DNA of 8,345 nt from Anaerovibrio sp. (GTDB taxonomy: Bacteria; Bacillota; Negativicutes; Selenomonadales; Selenomonadaceae), in NCBI GenBank assembly GCA_016302095.1, contig JAEDOE010000040.1:1-8345 (forward strand). The letters run 5' to 3'. Below are positions 1-8,101 of the stretch, one piece after another. The translations under genes were made by a program, and so were the position numbers. The notes beneath the pieces were generated by a model. It was given only the letters and a program-made list of their open reading frames with translations, was not told where the DNA came from and ran no database searches. Position 1 is the stretch's first letter; the number at the start of each line of letters is the position of its first letter.

Positions 1-287
1 TCAGTCCGTTCCTCCTGAGGCACATCCCTGATAGACAGCTCCTCCACGGCACGATTGAAAAAAATCAGGCTCCTGTTCAGCTGAAAGGTTGTAAATGGGT
101 AGCCCGCATCCTGGGCATAACGCTTGCAGCGGCTGACTGTCTGCTGAATAGCCACCTCAAGCATATCCTCCAGGGACTGTTCCAGCGCCAGAAGCTCCCC
201 ATCAATCTCCTGAACTTCCCGGGGCCAGCCAGCTACAATAAAATCCCATTCATGCTCCTTATCTAACACCCTCTCCTCGTCAGACAT
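1..287 (-). CDS. Unrecognised protein, 3' end cut off by window edge
   Basis: An open frame starts at ATG 287-285 and runs 95 full codons without a stop before leaving the window, so only the N-terminal part is seen. The protein begins MSDEERVLDKEHEWDF and continues with a charged, probably helical stretch rich in Glu and Leu (about residues 24-50: EIDGELLALEQSLEDMLEVA), then a mixed segment with Cys59 and the aromatic patch YPFTTF. There is no signal peptide, membrane segment, P-loop or recognisable helix-turn-helix in this part. I do not recognise the family. The start is supported by a strong ribosome binding site just upstream and by an extended -10 promoter in the same gap. It lies 68 bp downstream of addA on the same strand but seems to have its own promoter, so it need not belong to the addBA operon. 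The coding call is firm; the function is unknown. Confidence 0.8.
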   Translation of the reverse strand, partial: MSDEERVLDKEHEWDFIVAGWPREVQEIDGELLALEQSLEDMLEVAIQQTVSRCKRYAQDAGYPFTTFQLNRSLIFFNRAVEELSIRDVPQEERT

Positions 288-293
288 TTACAA

Positions 294-301
294 CTCTCCT
301 T
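294..301 (-). promoter_or_regulatory. Ribosome binding site of the unrecognised gene
   Basis: On the minus strand AAGGAGAG lies 6 bases before the ATG at 287 (8 bases from the AGGAG core). This is a near-consensus Shine-Dalgarno sequence, and it fixes the start of a gene that is otherwise incomplete here. Confidence 0.8.
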
Positions 302-314
302 CTATGACTCATAC

Positions 315-345
315 AATATACAAATACAACACCAATTTGTATATT
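315..345. repeat. Perfect 11-bp inverted repeat, candidate operator
   Basis: The arm AATATACAAAT at 315-325 is repeated as its exact reverse complement at 335-345, with a 9-bp spacer (326-334). The dyad overlaps the last three bases of the -10 box and the expected start of transcription on the minus strand, the classic place for a repressor site. A hairpin in the RNA is also possible. It is not an intrinsic terminator of the usual kind, because the stem is nearly all A/T and no T-run follows on either strand. On the minus strand TTGTAT also occurs three times almost in tandem across 330-312, partly overlapping one arm. Which protein, if any, binds here cannot be told. Confidence 0.6.
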
Positions 346-351
346 ATATCA
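343..351 (-). promoter_or_regulatory. Extended -10 promoter for the unrecognised gene
   Basis: The minus strand reads TGATATAAT at 351-343: a perfect TATAAT -10 box preceded by TGn, the extended -10 form used by the housekeeping sigma factor. No good -35 box is seen; 17 bases upstream there is only TGTAAT at 371-366, inside the end of addA. Extended -10 promoters often do without one. Transcription would start near 336 and leave a leader of about 48 nt before the ATG at 287. The setting, an AT-rich gap between GC-rich genes, supports the call. It has not been tested experimentally. Confidence 0.6.
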
Positions 352-355
352 CAAA

Positions 356-3300
356 TCACAGCTGAATTACACTGCCATCACGCAACATGTACAAATATTT
401 TTCCGACACCGCCAGTCCCAGCACACTCCTGACCGCCTCTGCATAAAGATCCAGCTGGATGGCATATTTTTCCTTGACCGCAGCAGGCGCCGTATCCCTG
501 TCCGTCTTGTAGTCCAGCAGCACCACCCTGCCATCAGCCTCCTGAAACAGCACATCAATCACGCCCTGATTGAATATCTCCGCACTGTCATCCCTGACCT
601 CTGCATAGTACCTGCCAGCCGGCAGCATGCGGCAGAAGGGCAGCTCACGCCACAGCCTCTTTGCCTCCAGCATGCGCCTGCCCAGAGGTGAGGCAAAAAA
701 TGCCGCAATACTGCCTGTCCTCACCATTTCCACCTGGTCTGCCGTGATAATTTCCTGCTCTGCCAGCACTGCCAGCTGCGCCCTTATGCCTTCCTCAGTC
801 AGCTCCCCTGCCAAATCAAGGTGCTGCATAACACTGTGCATCAGGGTGCCGTACTCCGTACCGCTGGTACGGCGATGCTTTGCTTCCTCCCTGCGCTGCA
901 AAAAGCCGGGGCGTGGGAAGCTGTACTCCCGCTGCTCCCTGACCGCCATGGCGGCAACACCATCTGCCAGCTGCCCTGCCTCCTGCATCTGACGGGCAAA
1001 CCGCCTTTTCAGCTCGGAGACAGAAAGCTTGGCAGGAACATCCTCGGTGCCCAGAAAATCATACTGCCAGCTGAGCATACGCCCTATTTCACCAGCCACA
1101 GACTCTGCTGCCGGCAGCGGCTCACTGCCTGCCACAAGTGCCAGAAGCTCCCCTGCCTCCCGGCTGGCAACCCGGGGCAGATGAATCTTCCTGCTGTCCA
1201 CCAGCCTTATCTGCCACTGGGACTCCCTGCCGGGAGCAGCATGCATATAGCCCAGTGCCTGCACATACTGCTCACAGGTCATCTCCAGCACCCCGGCAAA
1301 GGCCATCCCTGCCGGGTGCCGGGACACTGCCTCCGCCACCCAGTCCAGATAGGAGCCTGCCTCCGAGAGGGCATACCGTGGCAGGCGGATGCTCCGGCTA
1401 TACTCCCGATAGCTGCACCACTTGGCAGCAGCCTTGCCTGCATCCTTTATCCTGCCTACCATAATCAGCTTTTCCCTGGCACGGGTCATGGCAACATAGA
1501 GGACACGCAGCTCCTCCGCCTTGCTTTCCTGCACCATTTTCGCCCGGACAGCCAGACGTGAAAAAGATGGATACTTGACATTCTTTTCCACATCAATATT
1601 ATCAAGTCCCAGCCCCAGGTCCTTGTGCAGCAGGATGCTGTCTGAGGTATCCATCAGGTTGAATCTCTTGCCCATGTCCGCCAGCACCACCACAGGAAAT
1701 TCCAGTCCCTTGGACTTGTGGATAGTCATAATCCTGACTACGTCCTCGTTTTCACCCAGAGTTCTCGCCACGGACAAATCCGTGTCCATATTCTTCATCT
1801 TCTCAATAAAGCCCAAAAATCTGAACAGCCCCCGATAATTGGTGCCCTCAAATTCCTCCGCCCGGGCAATCAGCATCCTGAGGTTTGCCTGCCGCAGCAC
1901 GCCGCCCGGCATGCAGCCCACATAATCATAATACCCGGTATCGCGGTACACCTGCCACAAGAGCTCCGCCACCCCGGCACGGCGGGACAGCTGCCGCCAG
2001 CTGCTGAGCCGGGACAGGAAATCCCCCAGCTTGTTCTTGATGGCGGCAGACAGCTTCACCTCGGCACTGTTGGCATTCAGCATAGCCTGATAGAGATTGC
2101 CCCCCTCCAGGGACAGCCGCAGCTTTGCCAGCTGACTGGCACTGAGCCCCACAATAGGTGAGTACAGCACCGCCGCCAGAGGGATATCCTGCTGCACATT
2201 GTCAATCACCGACAGCAAGGACAGCACCACCTGGATTTCCGTAGCCTGAAAATAGCCCCCCTCCGTGCTGGCAAAGACAGGAATATCATTTGCCTGAAAA
2301 ATCTCCTGCAGCACATCAGCCTTGCCCTTGACTGAGCGCAGCAGCACAACCACATCGCGCCACTGCATAGGCCTGTAGCCATTATTCCTCTCCCCCAGGG
2401 ACTTGTCAAACACCATATAGCCGTCATTTTTCAGCTTTTTCAGCCTGTCTGCAATATACTGCGCCTCCAGCTGGAAGCTCTTTAATTCATCCTCATCCTC
2501 ACTGCCTGCCTCAGAGCTTCCGGTCTCCTGCCCATCAGCACCATTTGCAGCAGCACCTGAGGCATTTTCTTCTGCCCCCTCTGCCTCCTCAATGCCCTTC
2601 TCGGCAATAATATCCAGCTCCACCGCCTCGCCAAGGGGCATAATCCGCCCTTCCTCCGGCTCCTGATAGCCATAAGGCTCCCCAGGATTCAGCATGGCAT
2701 TTTCATCATAGTCAATTTCCATAGGCTCCTTTGTCATCAGCTGGGCAAAGACAAAATTCACCGCAGACAAAATCTCCCGGCGGCTGCGGAAATTGCGCCC
2801 CAGGGAAATCAGCTCATTGGCACCGCCGCCAGACCTGGTTTCCGCACCATAAGCATCATATTTGCCAATAAAAAGCCCCGGCTCCGAAGCCCGGAAGCCG
2901 TAAATGCTCTGCTTCACATCGCCTACCGTAAAAAGGTTGCCGCCATTTTCACCGGCAATCAGCCTCACAATAGTATCCTGCACCTCATTGGTGTCCTGAT
3001 ACTCGTCCACCATAATTTCCTTGTACCGCCTGCGCAGGGCAAGAGCAGTTTCCGAAGGCTGGATATTCCCCGGCACAGACTCAGGGGACAGCAGAAGCTG
3101 CAAAGCAAAATGCTCCATATCGCCATAATCAATGATGTTCCGCTCCCGCTTGGCAGCTGCATAAGCCTCCCCAAAGGCAATGGCAAGCTCTGCCAGCCCG
3201 GCAGCATCCCCGGACAGCCCCTGCAAATCCGCCAGCATGGTTGCCTCATCGTCCAGCACATACTTATCCTTCAAGCCAGTCACCGTTGCTTTCAGGGCGG

Positions 3301-4270
3301 CATTTGCCCCCTTCAGCTGCTCCCGTAGCTCGGCATCCACCTCCAGCTTGCCTCCCGGCATGGTCTTGAAGCTGGTTTCCTTGTAGTCCAGCATCCTGAA
3401 TGCCTGATAAATATCCTCCCATTCACCATCCAGGGCAGACAGGATTCTTTCCACAAGCTCCCTTGCCCTGTCCAGCCGCTCATCGTACTTCGCCCGTGCC
3501 TTCTTGTCATCCACCTGGCTCACCAGCAGGCTGAACTCTGCCAGCTCGTCCTCTGCCCGTGCCATGCCGGTGCGGAGCTCATCAATCAGCACCTGCCACC
3601 ACTTGGCATAATCCTTCAGATGCAGGGCAGTGCCGGACATAGCGGCAAAATCCTCTGCCAGCCCCCGCAGCCATTCTGCCGGGAAGGGCTGGTTCGTTGC
3701 CTTTTCATGCAGCTTCAGCACAATATCATAGAGCCTGCCGTCCCCCCTGTCGGTACCATACTGCTCTCCCAGGTGCAACAGCGCCTCATCCATTGCCTCA
3801 TAACGCTGCTCAAAAAGCTCATCCAGCACATCCTGCTGCAAAAGCAGCAGCTCATTTTCATCTGCCACCCGGAATTTCGGGTCCAAATCAAGGTCGGAAA
3901 AATTATTCTTGATAATGCTCTGGCAGAAGGAATCAATCGTGGAAATAGCCGCCCCTGACAGGAGAATTACCTGCCGCTCAAGACGGCTCACCAGCCCCCT
4001 GTCAGGCTTTTCCTTGTCCAGCTCCGCTGCAATAGCCTGCTGCAGCCTGATGCCGATACGCTCGCTCATCTCCGCTGCCGCCGCCCTGGTAAAGGTGACA
4101 ATCAAAAGCTCGTCCACGTTCCAGGCACCTTCCTCGGCTTCCTGCCGCAGGAGATGGCTCACCACCCGCTCTGCCAGCACGGCCGTCTTGCCGGAGCCTG
4201 CCGCCGCAGATACCAGGATATTTTTTCCATCCAGGTCAATCGCCCTCTGCTGTTCCTTTGTCCATGCCAT
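356..4270 (-). CDS. addA: AddA, helicase-nuclease subunit A of the AddAB recombination complex
   Basis: AddA is the ATP-driven 3'-5' helicase and one of two nucleases of AddAB, which processes double-strand breaks in the cytoplasm to a 3' single strand for RecA. All superfamily 1 helicase motifs are present in order: Q motif (WTKEQQRAID, 3-12), Walker A AAAGSGKT (22-29, Lys28), motif Ia TFTRAAAAEM (59-68), Walker B VDEYQDT (421-427), motif III GDVKQSIYGFR (450-460), motif IV GRNFRSRREI (491-500), motif V TIHKSKGLEFP (849-859) and motif VI VLYVAMTRARE (923-933). The C-terminal RecB-type nuclease has His1145, Asp1239 (GVID), Asp1253 and Lys1255 (LDYKT) and Gln1272/Tyr1276 (QLDLY). Residues 554-596 form an acidic Ala/Gly/Ser-rich low-complexity linker. 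At 1304 aa it is slightly longer than Bacillus AddA (about 1230). The start is set by a strong ribosome binding site and by the one-base overlap with the addB stop. Nothing suggests inactivation. Confidence 0.97.
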   Translation of the reverse strand: MAWTKEQQRAIDLDGKNILVSAAAGSGKTAVLAERVVSHLLRQEAEEGAWNVDELLIVTFTRAAAAEMSERIGIRLQQAIAAELDKEKPDRGLVSRLERQVILLSGAAISTIDSFCQSIIKNNFSDLDLDPKFRVADENELLLLQQDVLDELFEQRYEAMDEALLHLGEQYGTDRGDGRLYDIVLKLHEKATNQPFPAEWLRGLAEDFAAMSGTALHLKDYAKWWQVLIDELRTGMARAEDELAEFSLLVSQVDDKKARAKYDERLDRARELVERILSALDGEWEDIYQAFRMLDYKETSFKTMPGGKLEVDAELREQLKGANAALKATVTGLKDKYVLDDEATMLADLQGLSGDAAGLAELAIAFGEAYAAAKRERNIIDYGDMEHFALQLLLSPESVPGNIQPSETALALRRRYKEIMVDEYQDTNEVQDTIVRLIAGENGGNLFTVGDVKQSIYGFRASEPGLFIGKYDAYGAETRSGGGANELISLGRNFRSRREILSAVNFVFAQLMTKEPMEIDYDENAMLNPGEPYGYQEPEEGRIMPLGEAVELDIIAEKGIEEAEGAEENASGAAANGADGQETGSSEAGSEDEDELKSFQLEAQYIADRLKKLKNDGYMVFDKSLGERNNGYRPMQWRDVVVLLRSVKGKADVLQEIFQANDIPVFASTEGGYFQATEIQVVLSLLSVIDNVQQDIPLAAVLYSPIVGLSASQLAKLRLSLEGGNLYQAMLNANSAEVKLSAAIKNKLGDFLSRLSSWRQLSRRAGVAELLWQVYRDTGYYDYVGCMPGGVLRQANLRMLIARAEEFEGTNYRGLFRFLGFIEKMKNMDTDLSVARTLGENEDVVRIMTIHKSKGLEFPVVVLADMGKRFNLMDTSDSILLHKDLGLGLDNIDVEKNVKYPSFSRLAVRAKMVQESKAEELRVLYVAMTRAREKLIMVGRIKDAGKAAAKWCSYREYSRSIRLPRYALSEAGSYLDWVAEAVSRHPAGMAFAGVLEMTCEQYVQALGYMHAAPGRESQWQIRLVDSRKIHLPRVASREAGELLALVAGSEPLPAAESVAGEIGRMLSWQYDFLGTEDVPAKLSVSELKRRFARQMQEAGQLADGVAAMAVREQREYSFPRPGFLQRREEAKHRRTSGTEYGTLMHSVMQHLDLAGELTEEGIRAQLAVLAEQEIITADQVEMVRTGSIAAFFASPLGRRMLEAKRLWRELPFCRMLPAGRYYAEVRDDSAEIFNQGVIDVLFQEADGRVVLLDYKTDRDTAPAAVKEKYAIQLDLYAEAVRSVLGLAVSEKYLYMLRDGSVIQL

Positions 4271-7200
4271 CAGCCGTCCACCTCCTGCTTAGCTGCCTGA
4301 TTATCCGTCACATCCGTCTTATCCGTCTCCATCTTATTATCCGCCTTCACCAGGTCAGCTTTTTTCTCATGCCGTCCTGTCAGCCGTTCATCCACTGCCC
4401 TTACCTGCTCCGGAGAAAGCTCCATCTCAATATTCTTCATGAAATCCACATCCTTCTGCCGCAGCACCTGCTTGTAGCCAAAGCCCTCCAGCTGGGCATC
4501 AAAGCCGCACAGGGCATGATAGCCGCAATAAGCACAGCTGCTGAAGCCATTCCTGTCCATATATGGCTCCGGCGCAATCTCCCCAGCCAGAATTGCCTCC
4601 CCGGTGCCCTGCAAAAGCTTCTCCACATAAGCAAGCAGAAGCTCCAGCTCACGCTCCGTCCTGAGATGAACCTCGGATTTGCCCAGGCTGCCATCCTTTT
4701 TCAGCTTCGCGTGGATAAAACGGCTTTCCCCGGAGGCAGACAGGCTGCTGTCTATCAGCTGCACCAGCTCCTCATCTGCCACAATCCACCCGGGCATCTT
4801 CAGCCGCTTTTCCAGCTCCGCAATCATCTCCTGCTTGCTTTCCCTGTGGCTGGCCAGGCTTACCATAGGCCGCTTCAAAAAGCAGTACAGCATCCCCACC
4901 GGCACGCTACCCTGCCCATGCTTCTCCGCCAGCAGCTGCCCTGCTACCAGAAGATAGGTCAGGAGCTGCAGCTTGATGCCGTAGTACACATCCATGATAT
5001 TGATGGAGGCGCTGCCGGTCTTGTAATCCAGCACCATAAAGTAGCTGCCATCCTCCGTCATGTCGATGCGGTCAATCTGGCCATTCAGGGACAGCATGCT
5101 GTGATTGGACAGCCTGTAGACCAGCTCCACCGCCTGCTCATTCTCATCCCGAGCAAAAATCCCGAAGCCCTGCTCAAAATAGCAGGGATGGAGCTTGCTT
5201 ACCGCATCAAAAGCACAAAGCCGCTTCAGGGCAAAGTTCGCCGTGTTCTCAATGCGCCTCAGCTGGATTTCCAACTGCTTCTGCTGGAAGATAATATTAT
5301 TCTGCAAGCGAGGTGCCAGCCGGTGCAGGATTTCATGGCACAGCTGCCGCTGCTCCGCCTCCTCAACATCGCTCCAGCGCCTGCCTTCCCTCTTGAGCTG
5401 CTCGCCAAACTCACGCAGCACTCCGTGGAGCAGGGTACCCAGCTCCGGGCTGCTGAAGCCGCGGATTTTCCGCTCCTGCAATTTCAGCCCATATTGGGCA
5501 AAATACTGAAAAGGGCAGTGATTGTACCTTTCCAGACGGGTAACGCTGCCCCGGAGATAGCCCTTGGGGGCAAAAAGCTGCCCTGCCAGCTCCTCCGGCA
5601 GCCTGTCCGCCCCCATCCTGCTGACAAGAGCCCTCTGCAAAGCCGTCAAGCCCATGGCCGGGTGCTCCGGAGCCGATTTTTTATTTTTTTCACGCTGAAC
5701 AAGCAGCCAGTTGTAAACTGCCTGCCATTTATCCTCCATCACGCCATAATCCTTGCAGTGCCTGAGAGCTATGCCCAAGCCGGAAAGAGCCTGCCTGCCC
5801 TCCGCCACAAAGCCATCTCCCTGCAGGACCTGCCCCAGCTTCAGCTCCGGCACCAGCTTCCTCAGCCACTGCACCAGCCTGGCAGGTTCCCTGCCAGCCC
5901 CTGAGTCATCGGACAGGGCGTAGGATACCCAGAGATATTCCCTGGCCTGGGTAAAGCCCTTGTACAGAAGATAGCCCTCGTTGTAGCTGTTTTCCTGCCC
6001 GATGATGGACAGCCGCCTGCCGGACCTCCTGTCCCCGGCTTCCACCTGATTGATATAAATCCTGTCCGCATCCGACAGAATAACGTTCTCGCTGGAATGG
6101 CGGGGCATGCTGCCGGCATTGGCACCCGGCACATAAATCGCCCGCAGGTTGTCCAGGCTGTTCTGGTCAAAGGAAGCCAGGCTCACATAATCCAGCCCCG
6201 GCGGAATCATGCTCACTGAAAGGCTGTCCAGCCCCTCCCCGGTAACAGCGGCAAACTCCGCCAGGGACGGCTCCCCGGAACCTGTTCCCAGCTCCGCCAG
6301 CTGGTCAAGGAGCTCCATGATGCTGCGCCATATCTGCTGATGCTCCCTGGCGCCTGCCAGATGGCCCTGCTGCTCGTCCTCTGCCGCCCACTGCTCCAGC
6401 TGCTGCGGTACCCTGAGCTCCGTCAAAAAGCCATAGACCGCCTCCGCCATATCAGCGGCAGTTCCGGCAGGCTGCAGCGCCTCCTGCAATCTGAGCAATG
6501 GCTCTGCCACCTGACGACGGCGCCTGTCTGCCAGCTCCGCCCGTTGCAGCTGGCTCACATCGGCATCGCCATCTTCCTCATCAATGCTGTACCGGCTCAC
6601 AAACTGCCAGTCCTCCGGCTGTGCCCAGATTTTTTTGCCCTTGATGCCGTATTCCAGCACATAATTTTCCAGCTCATCCATAGCATCCGGCAAAAGGCCG
6701 CAAGGCTCCTTGAAAAAGCCTGTTTTCAGGCAGCCAAAGACATTTTCATAGCTCCAGCCGCTGCGGCTGGTACAGATGGCAAGGGCTGACCGTATAAGCT
6801 CCGCCAAGGGATGATGGGTGCATTTCCGGCGAGTGGCACTAAAGAAGGGAATGCCGTACTCCTGCAGGACCATGCCTGCCATGCTGCCATAGCTGTCCTC
6901 ATCCCGGATAAGGATGCCTATGTCACGCCATTTATAGCCCTCATCACGCACCAGCCGCACAATATCGTCCGCCATGGCTTCCAGCTCCAGCCGGATGGTA
7001 GCTGCTTCCGTGATGCGCAGCTGGGTGCTAATTGCATCAATTTCGTCAATTGCATCTTGCTGACCACTATTACCCTGATTAGTCTTATTGCTCTTATTAA
7101 TCTTATCACTCTTAACGCTCTTAACGCTTTTAACGGTCTTTAAAGGTACAGGGCGATGAGAAAGCCACTGCCTCTCCATGTCTCTCAGGAGCGGCGATAC

Positions 7201-8064
7201 AAACCTGGCTCCCCCTGCCATGAACCGCTCCCTTACCTCCATGTTCATTTCCCCTGCCAGCTCAAGCAGGTAGTTTCTCGTGCTCTGGCTGCGGTAAAAA
7301 ATATCCTCCCGTGGCACATTCTGCCATGGCTGACAGTCAGATAAGGTGCTATTATCCAGCGTCAGGGATACATGTACCCGACTGCACAGACCGAAAAGCA
7401 CCTGCAAAAGCTGCTTTTCCAATGGATTGAAAAACAGGAAGCCATCCAGCCACAGCTCCGCCCCCTGCACAATCTTCGATTTGGGCAGCTTTTCCAGAAG
7501 CTTGCAGAGAATGTCCTTGCCGTCATTGTAGCTGCCTGCCATGGCTTCATTGAAATCCTGATAGATAAGTGCCATATCCTGCAGCTTGCCGGAAAGACGC
7601 TTATCCTTTTCTGCCACCTGGCTGCCGATTTCCTGCAAGAGCTCCGGCGAAATGCAATAGCTTTTCAGCTCGTTGATAATATCCCCCAGCTCCGCGGCAA
7701 AGCCCCGCTGCCGGGCTGCCCTGGCAAAGGCAGACAGGCTCTTGTCCTTCAGCCGCCTGTCCAGAAGCTGCCGCAACAGCAGCTGCCTGCCCAGGTCTGT
7801 CAGCCCCGGCTCCAGACCGCCGCCTGTTTCCTGCAAAACCTGATAGGCAAAGCGGCGGAAGCCATAAACATAGCAGCGGCAAAAGCCCCTGCCCTCCTTG
7901 GCCAGCATGGCTGCCAGCTCACGCTCTGCCTTGTATGTCATGTGCTCCGGCAGCAGCAGGATAATGGCATCTCCTACCGGCTGCGCCAAAAGCTTATTCT
8001 TTATCTGCTCCAGGCAATAAGCGGACTTGCCGCTGCCTGCCCGCCCTGAAATAATCTCCAGCAT
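4270..8064 (-). CDS. addB: AddB, nuclease and Fe-S subunit B of the AddAB recombination complex
   Basis: AddB (RexB in some species) partners AddA in double-strand break resection. It carries the nuclease for the other strand and, in studied homologues, reads the Chi sequence with an inactive helicase-like fold. The N-terminus has the P-loop GRAGSGKS (7-14, Lys13) typical of the family. The C-terminal RecB-type nuclease has His880 (GTLLH), Asp998 (GQIDRID), Asp1013 and Lys1015 (LDYKT) and Gln1033/Tyr1037. Cys850 and the C-X2-C-X5-C cluster Cys1177/1180/1186 match the spacing of the four 4Fe-4S ligands of Bacillus AddB, so the iron-sulfur staple should form. At 1264 aa it is about 100 longer than Bacillus AddB. 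Part of the excess is a repetitive linker (309-346) and a charged C-terminal tail (about 1230-1264). The start at ATG 8064 has a good ribosome binding site and puts the P-loop at the usual position. It is the first gene of the addB-addA operon. Confidence 0.97.
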   Translation of the reverse strand: MLEIISGRAGSGKSAYCLEQIKNKLLAQPVGDAIILLLPEHMTYKAERELAAMLAKEGRGFCRCYVYGFRRFAYQVLQETGGGLEPGLTDLGRQLLLRQLLDRRLKDKSLSAFARAARQRGFAAELGDIINELKSYCISPELLQEIGSQVAEKDKRLSGKLQDMALIYQDFNEAMAGSYNDGKDILCKLLEKLPKSKIVQGAELWLDGFLFFNPLEKQLLQVLFGLCSRVHVSLTLDNSTLSDCQPWQNVPREDIFYRSQSTRNYLLELAGEMNMEVRERFMAGGARFVSPLLRDMERQWLSHRPVPLKTVKSVKSVKSDKINKSNKTNQGNSGQQDAIDEIDAISTQLRITEAATIRLELEAMADDIVRLVRDEGYKWRDIGILIRDEDSYGSMAGMVLQEYGIPFFSATRRKCTHHPLAELIRSALAICTSRSGWSYENVFGCLKTGFFKEPCGLLPDAMDELENYVLEYGIKGKKIWAQPEDWQFVSRYSIDEEDGDADVSQLQRAELADRRRRQVAEPLLRLQEALQPAGTAADMAEAVYGFLTELRVPQQLEQWAAEDEQQGHLAGAREHQQIWRSIMELLDQLAELGTGSGEPSLAEFAAVTGEGLDSLSVSMIPPGLDYVSLASFDQNSLDNLRAIYVPGANAGSMPRHSSENVILSDADRIYINQVEAGDRRSGRRLSIIGQENSYNEGYLLYKGFTQAREYLWVSYALSDDSGAGREPARLVQWLRKLVPELKLGQVLQGDGFVAEGRQALSGLGIALRHCKDYGVMEDKWQAVYNWLLVQREKNKKSAPEHPAMGLTALQRALVSRMGADRLPEELAGQLFAPKGYLRGSVTRLERYNHCPFQYFAQYGLKLQERKIRGFSSPELGTLLHGVLREFGEQLKREGRRWSDVEEAEQRQLCHEILHRLAPRLQNNIIFQQKQLEIQLRRIENTANFALKRLCAFDAVSKLHPCYFEQGFGIFARDENEQAVELVYRLSNHSMLSLNGQIDRIDMTEDGSYFMVLDYKTGSASINIMDVYYGIKLQLLTYLLVAGQLLAEKHGQGSVPVGMLYCFLKRPMVSLASHRESKQEMIAELEKRLKMPGWIVADEELVQLIDSSLSASGESRFIHAKLKKDGSLGKSEVHLRTERELELLLAYVEKLLQGTGEAILAGEIAPEPYMDRNGFSSCAYCGYHALCGFDAQLEGFGYKQVLRQKDVDFMKNIEMELSPEQVRAVDERLTGRHEKKADLVKADNKMETDKTDVTDNQAAKQEVDG
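4279..4286 (-). promoter_or_regulatory. Ribosome binding site of addA, inside the end of addB
   Basis: The minus strand reads AGGAGGTG, a full-length match to the anti-Shine-Dalgarno sequence, ending 8 bases before the addA ATG (4270-4268). It lies in the last codons of addB. The addB stop and addA start share one base in TGATG, so ribosomes finishing addB can restart on addA. This supports coupled synthesis of the two subunits. Confidence 0.85.
4301..4345. repeat. 9-bp tandem repeats in the 3' end of addB
   Basis: On the plus strand the units TTATCCGTC (4301-4309), ACATCCGTC, TTATCCGTC, a diverged TCCATCTTA (4328-4336) and TTATCCGCC (4337-4345) follow each other with a 9-bp period. In AddB they encode part of the charged C-terminal tail, roughly residues 1241-1255 (DNKMETDKTDVTDNQ), beyond the nuclease and Fe-S region. 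Because the period is a multiple of three, unit gain or loss would keep the frame. Confidence 0.7.
7078..7140. repeat. Seven-copy 9-bp tandem repeat inside addB
   Basis: Seven 9-bp units lie in register. On the minus strand each begins AAG or AAA; the clearest are the AAGAGCGTT-type units near 7131-7114. They encode K-T/S/I-V/D/N triplets at AddB residues 309-329 (KTVKSVKSVKSD, then KINKSNKTN). A second short run with the same period, 7030-7056, encodes DAI-DEI-DAI (residues 337-345) just after the spacer QGNSGQQ. The segment is hydrophilic, lacks hydrophobic core positions, and probably forms a flexible linker between folded parts of AddB. Confidence 0.8.
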
Positions 8065-8071
8065 ACACTCA

Positions 8072-8078
8072 CTCCCCT
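8072..8078 (-). promoter_or_regulatory. Ribosome binding site of addB
   Basis: The minus strand reads AGGGGAG, 7 bases before the ATG at 8064. It supports that start codon. No convincing promoter was found further upstream. The best is TATAGA at 8172-8167 with a poor TTGCCT 15 bases upstream, too weak to list. The true addB promoter may lie beyond the window. Confidence 0.7.
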
Positions 8079-8101
8079 GTCAAATTATCCGATTCTCCGG
8101 C

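Noticed and set aside
315..345. Intrinsic terminator after addA
   Set aside because: The stem is almost purely A/T and no T-run follows on either strand. An operator fits better.
821..1561. 246-codon open frame on the plus strand, antisense to addA
   Set aside because: It covers the conserved AddA C-terminal half in antisense, has no recognisable motif, and overlaps other equally unlikely frames.
4258..5904. 548-codon open frame on the plus strand, antisense to addB
   Set aside because: It lies wholly opposite a clear addB, its product is rich in His, Gln, Leu and Pro as expected from mirrored codons, and no domain is recognisable. It is a by-product of the codon usage of addB.
8078..8083. 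TTGACA on the minus strand just before addB, like a -35 box
   Set aside because: A matching -10 would fall inside the addB coding start, where none is seen, and the ribosome binding site follows at once.
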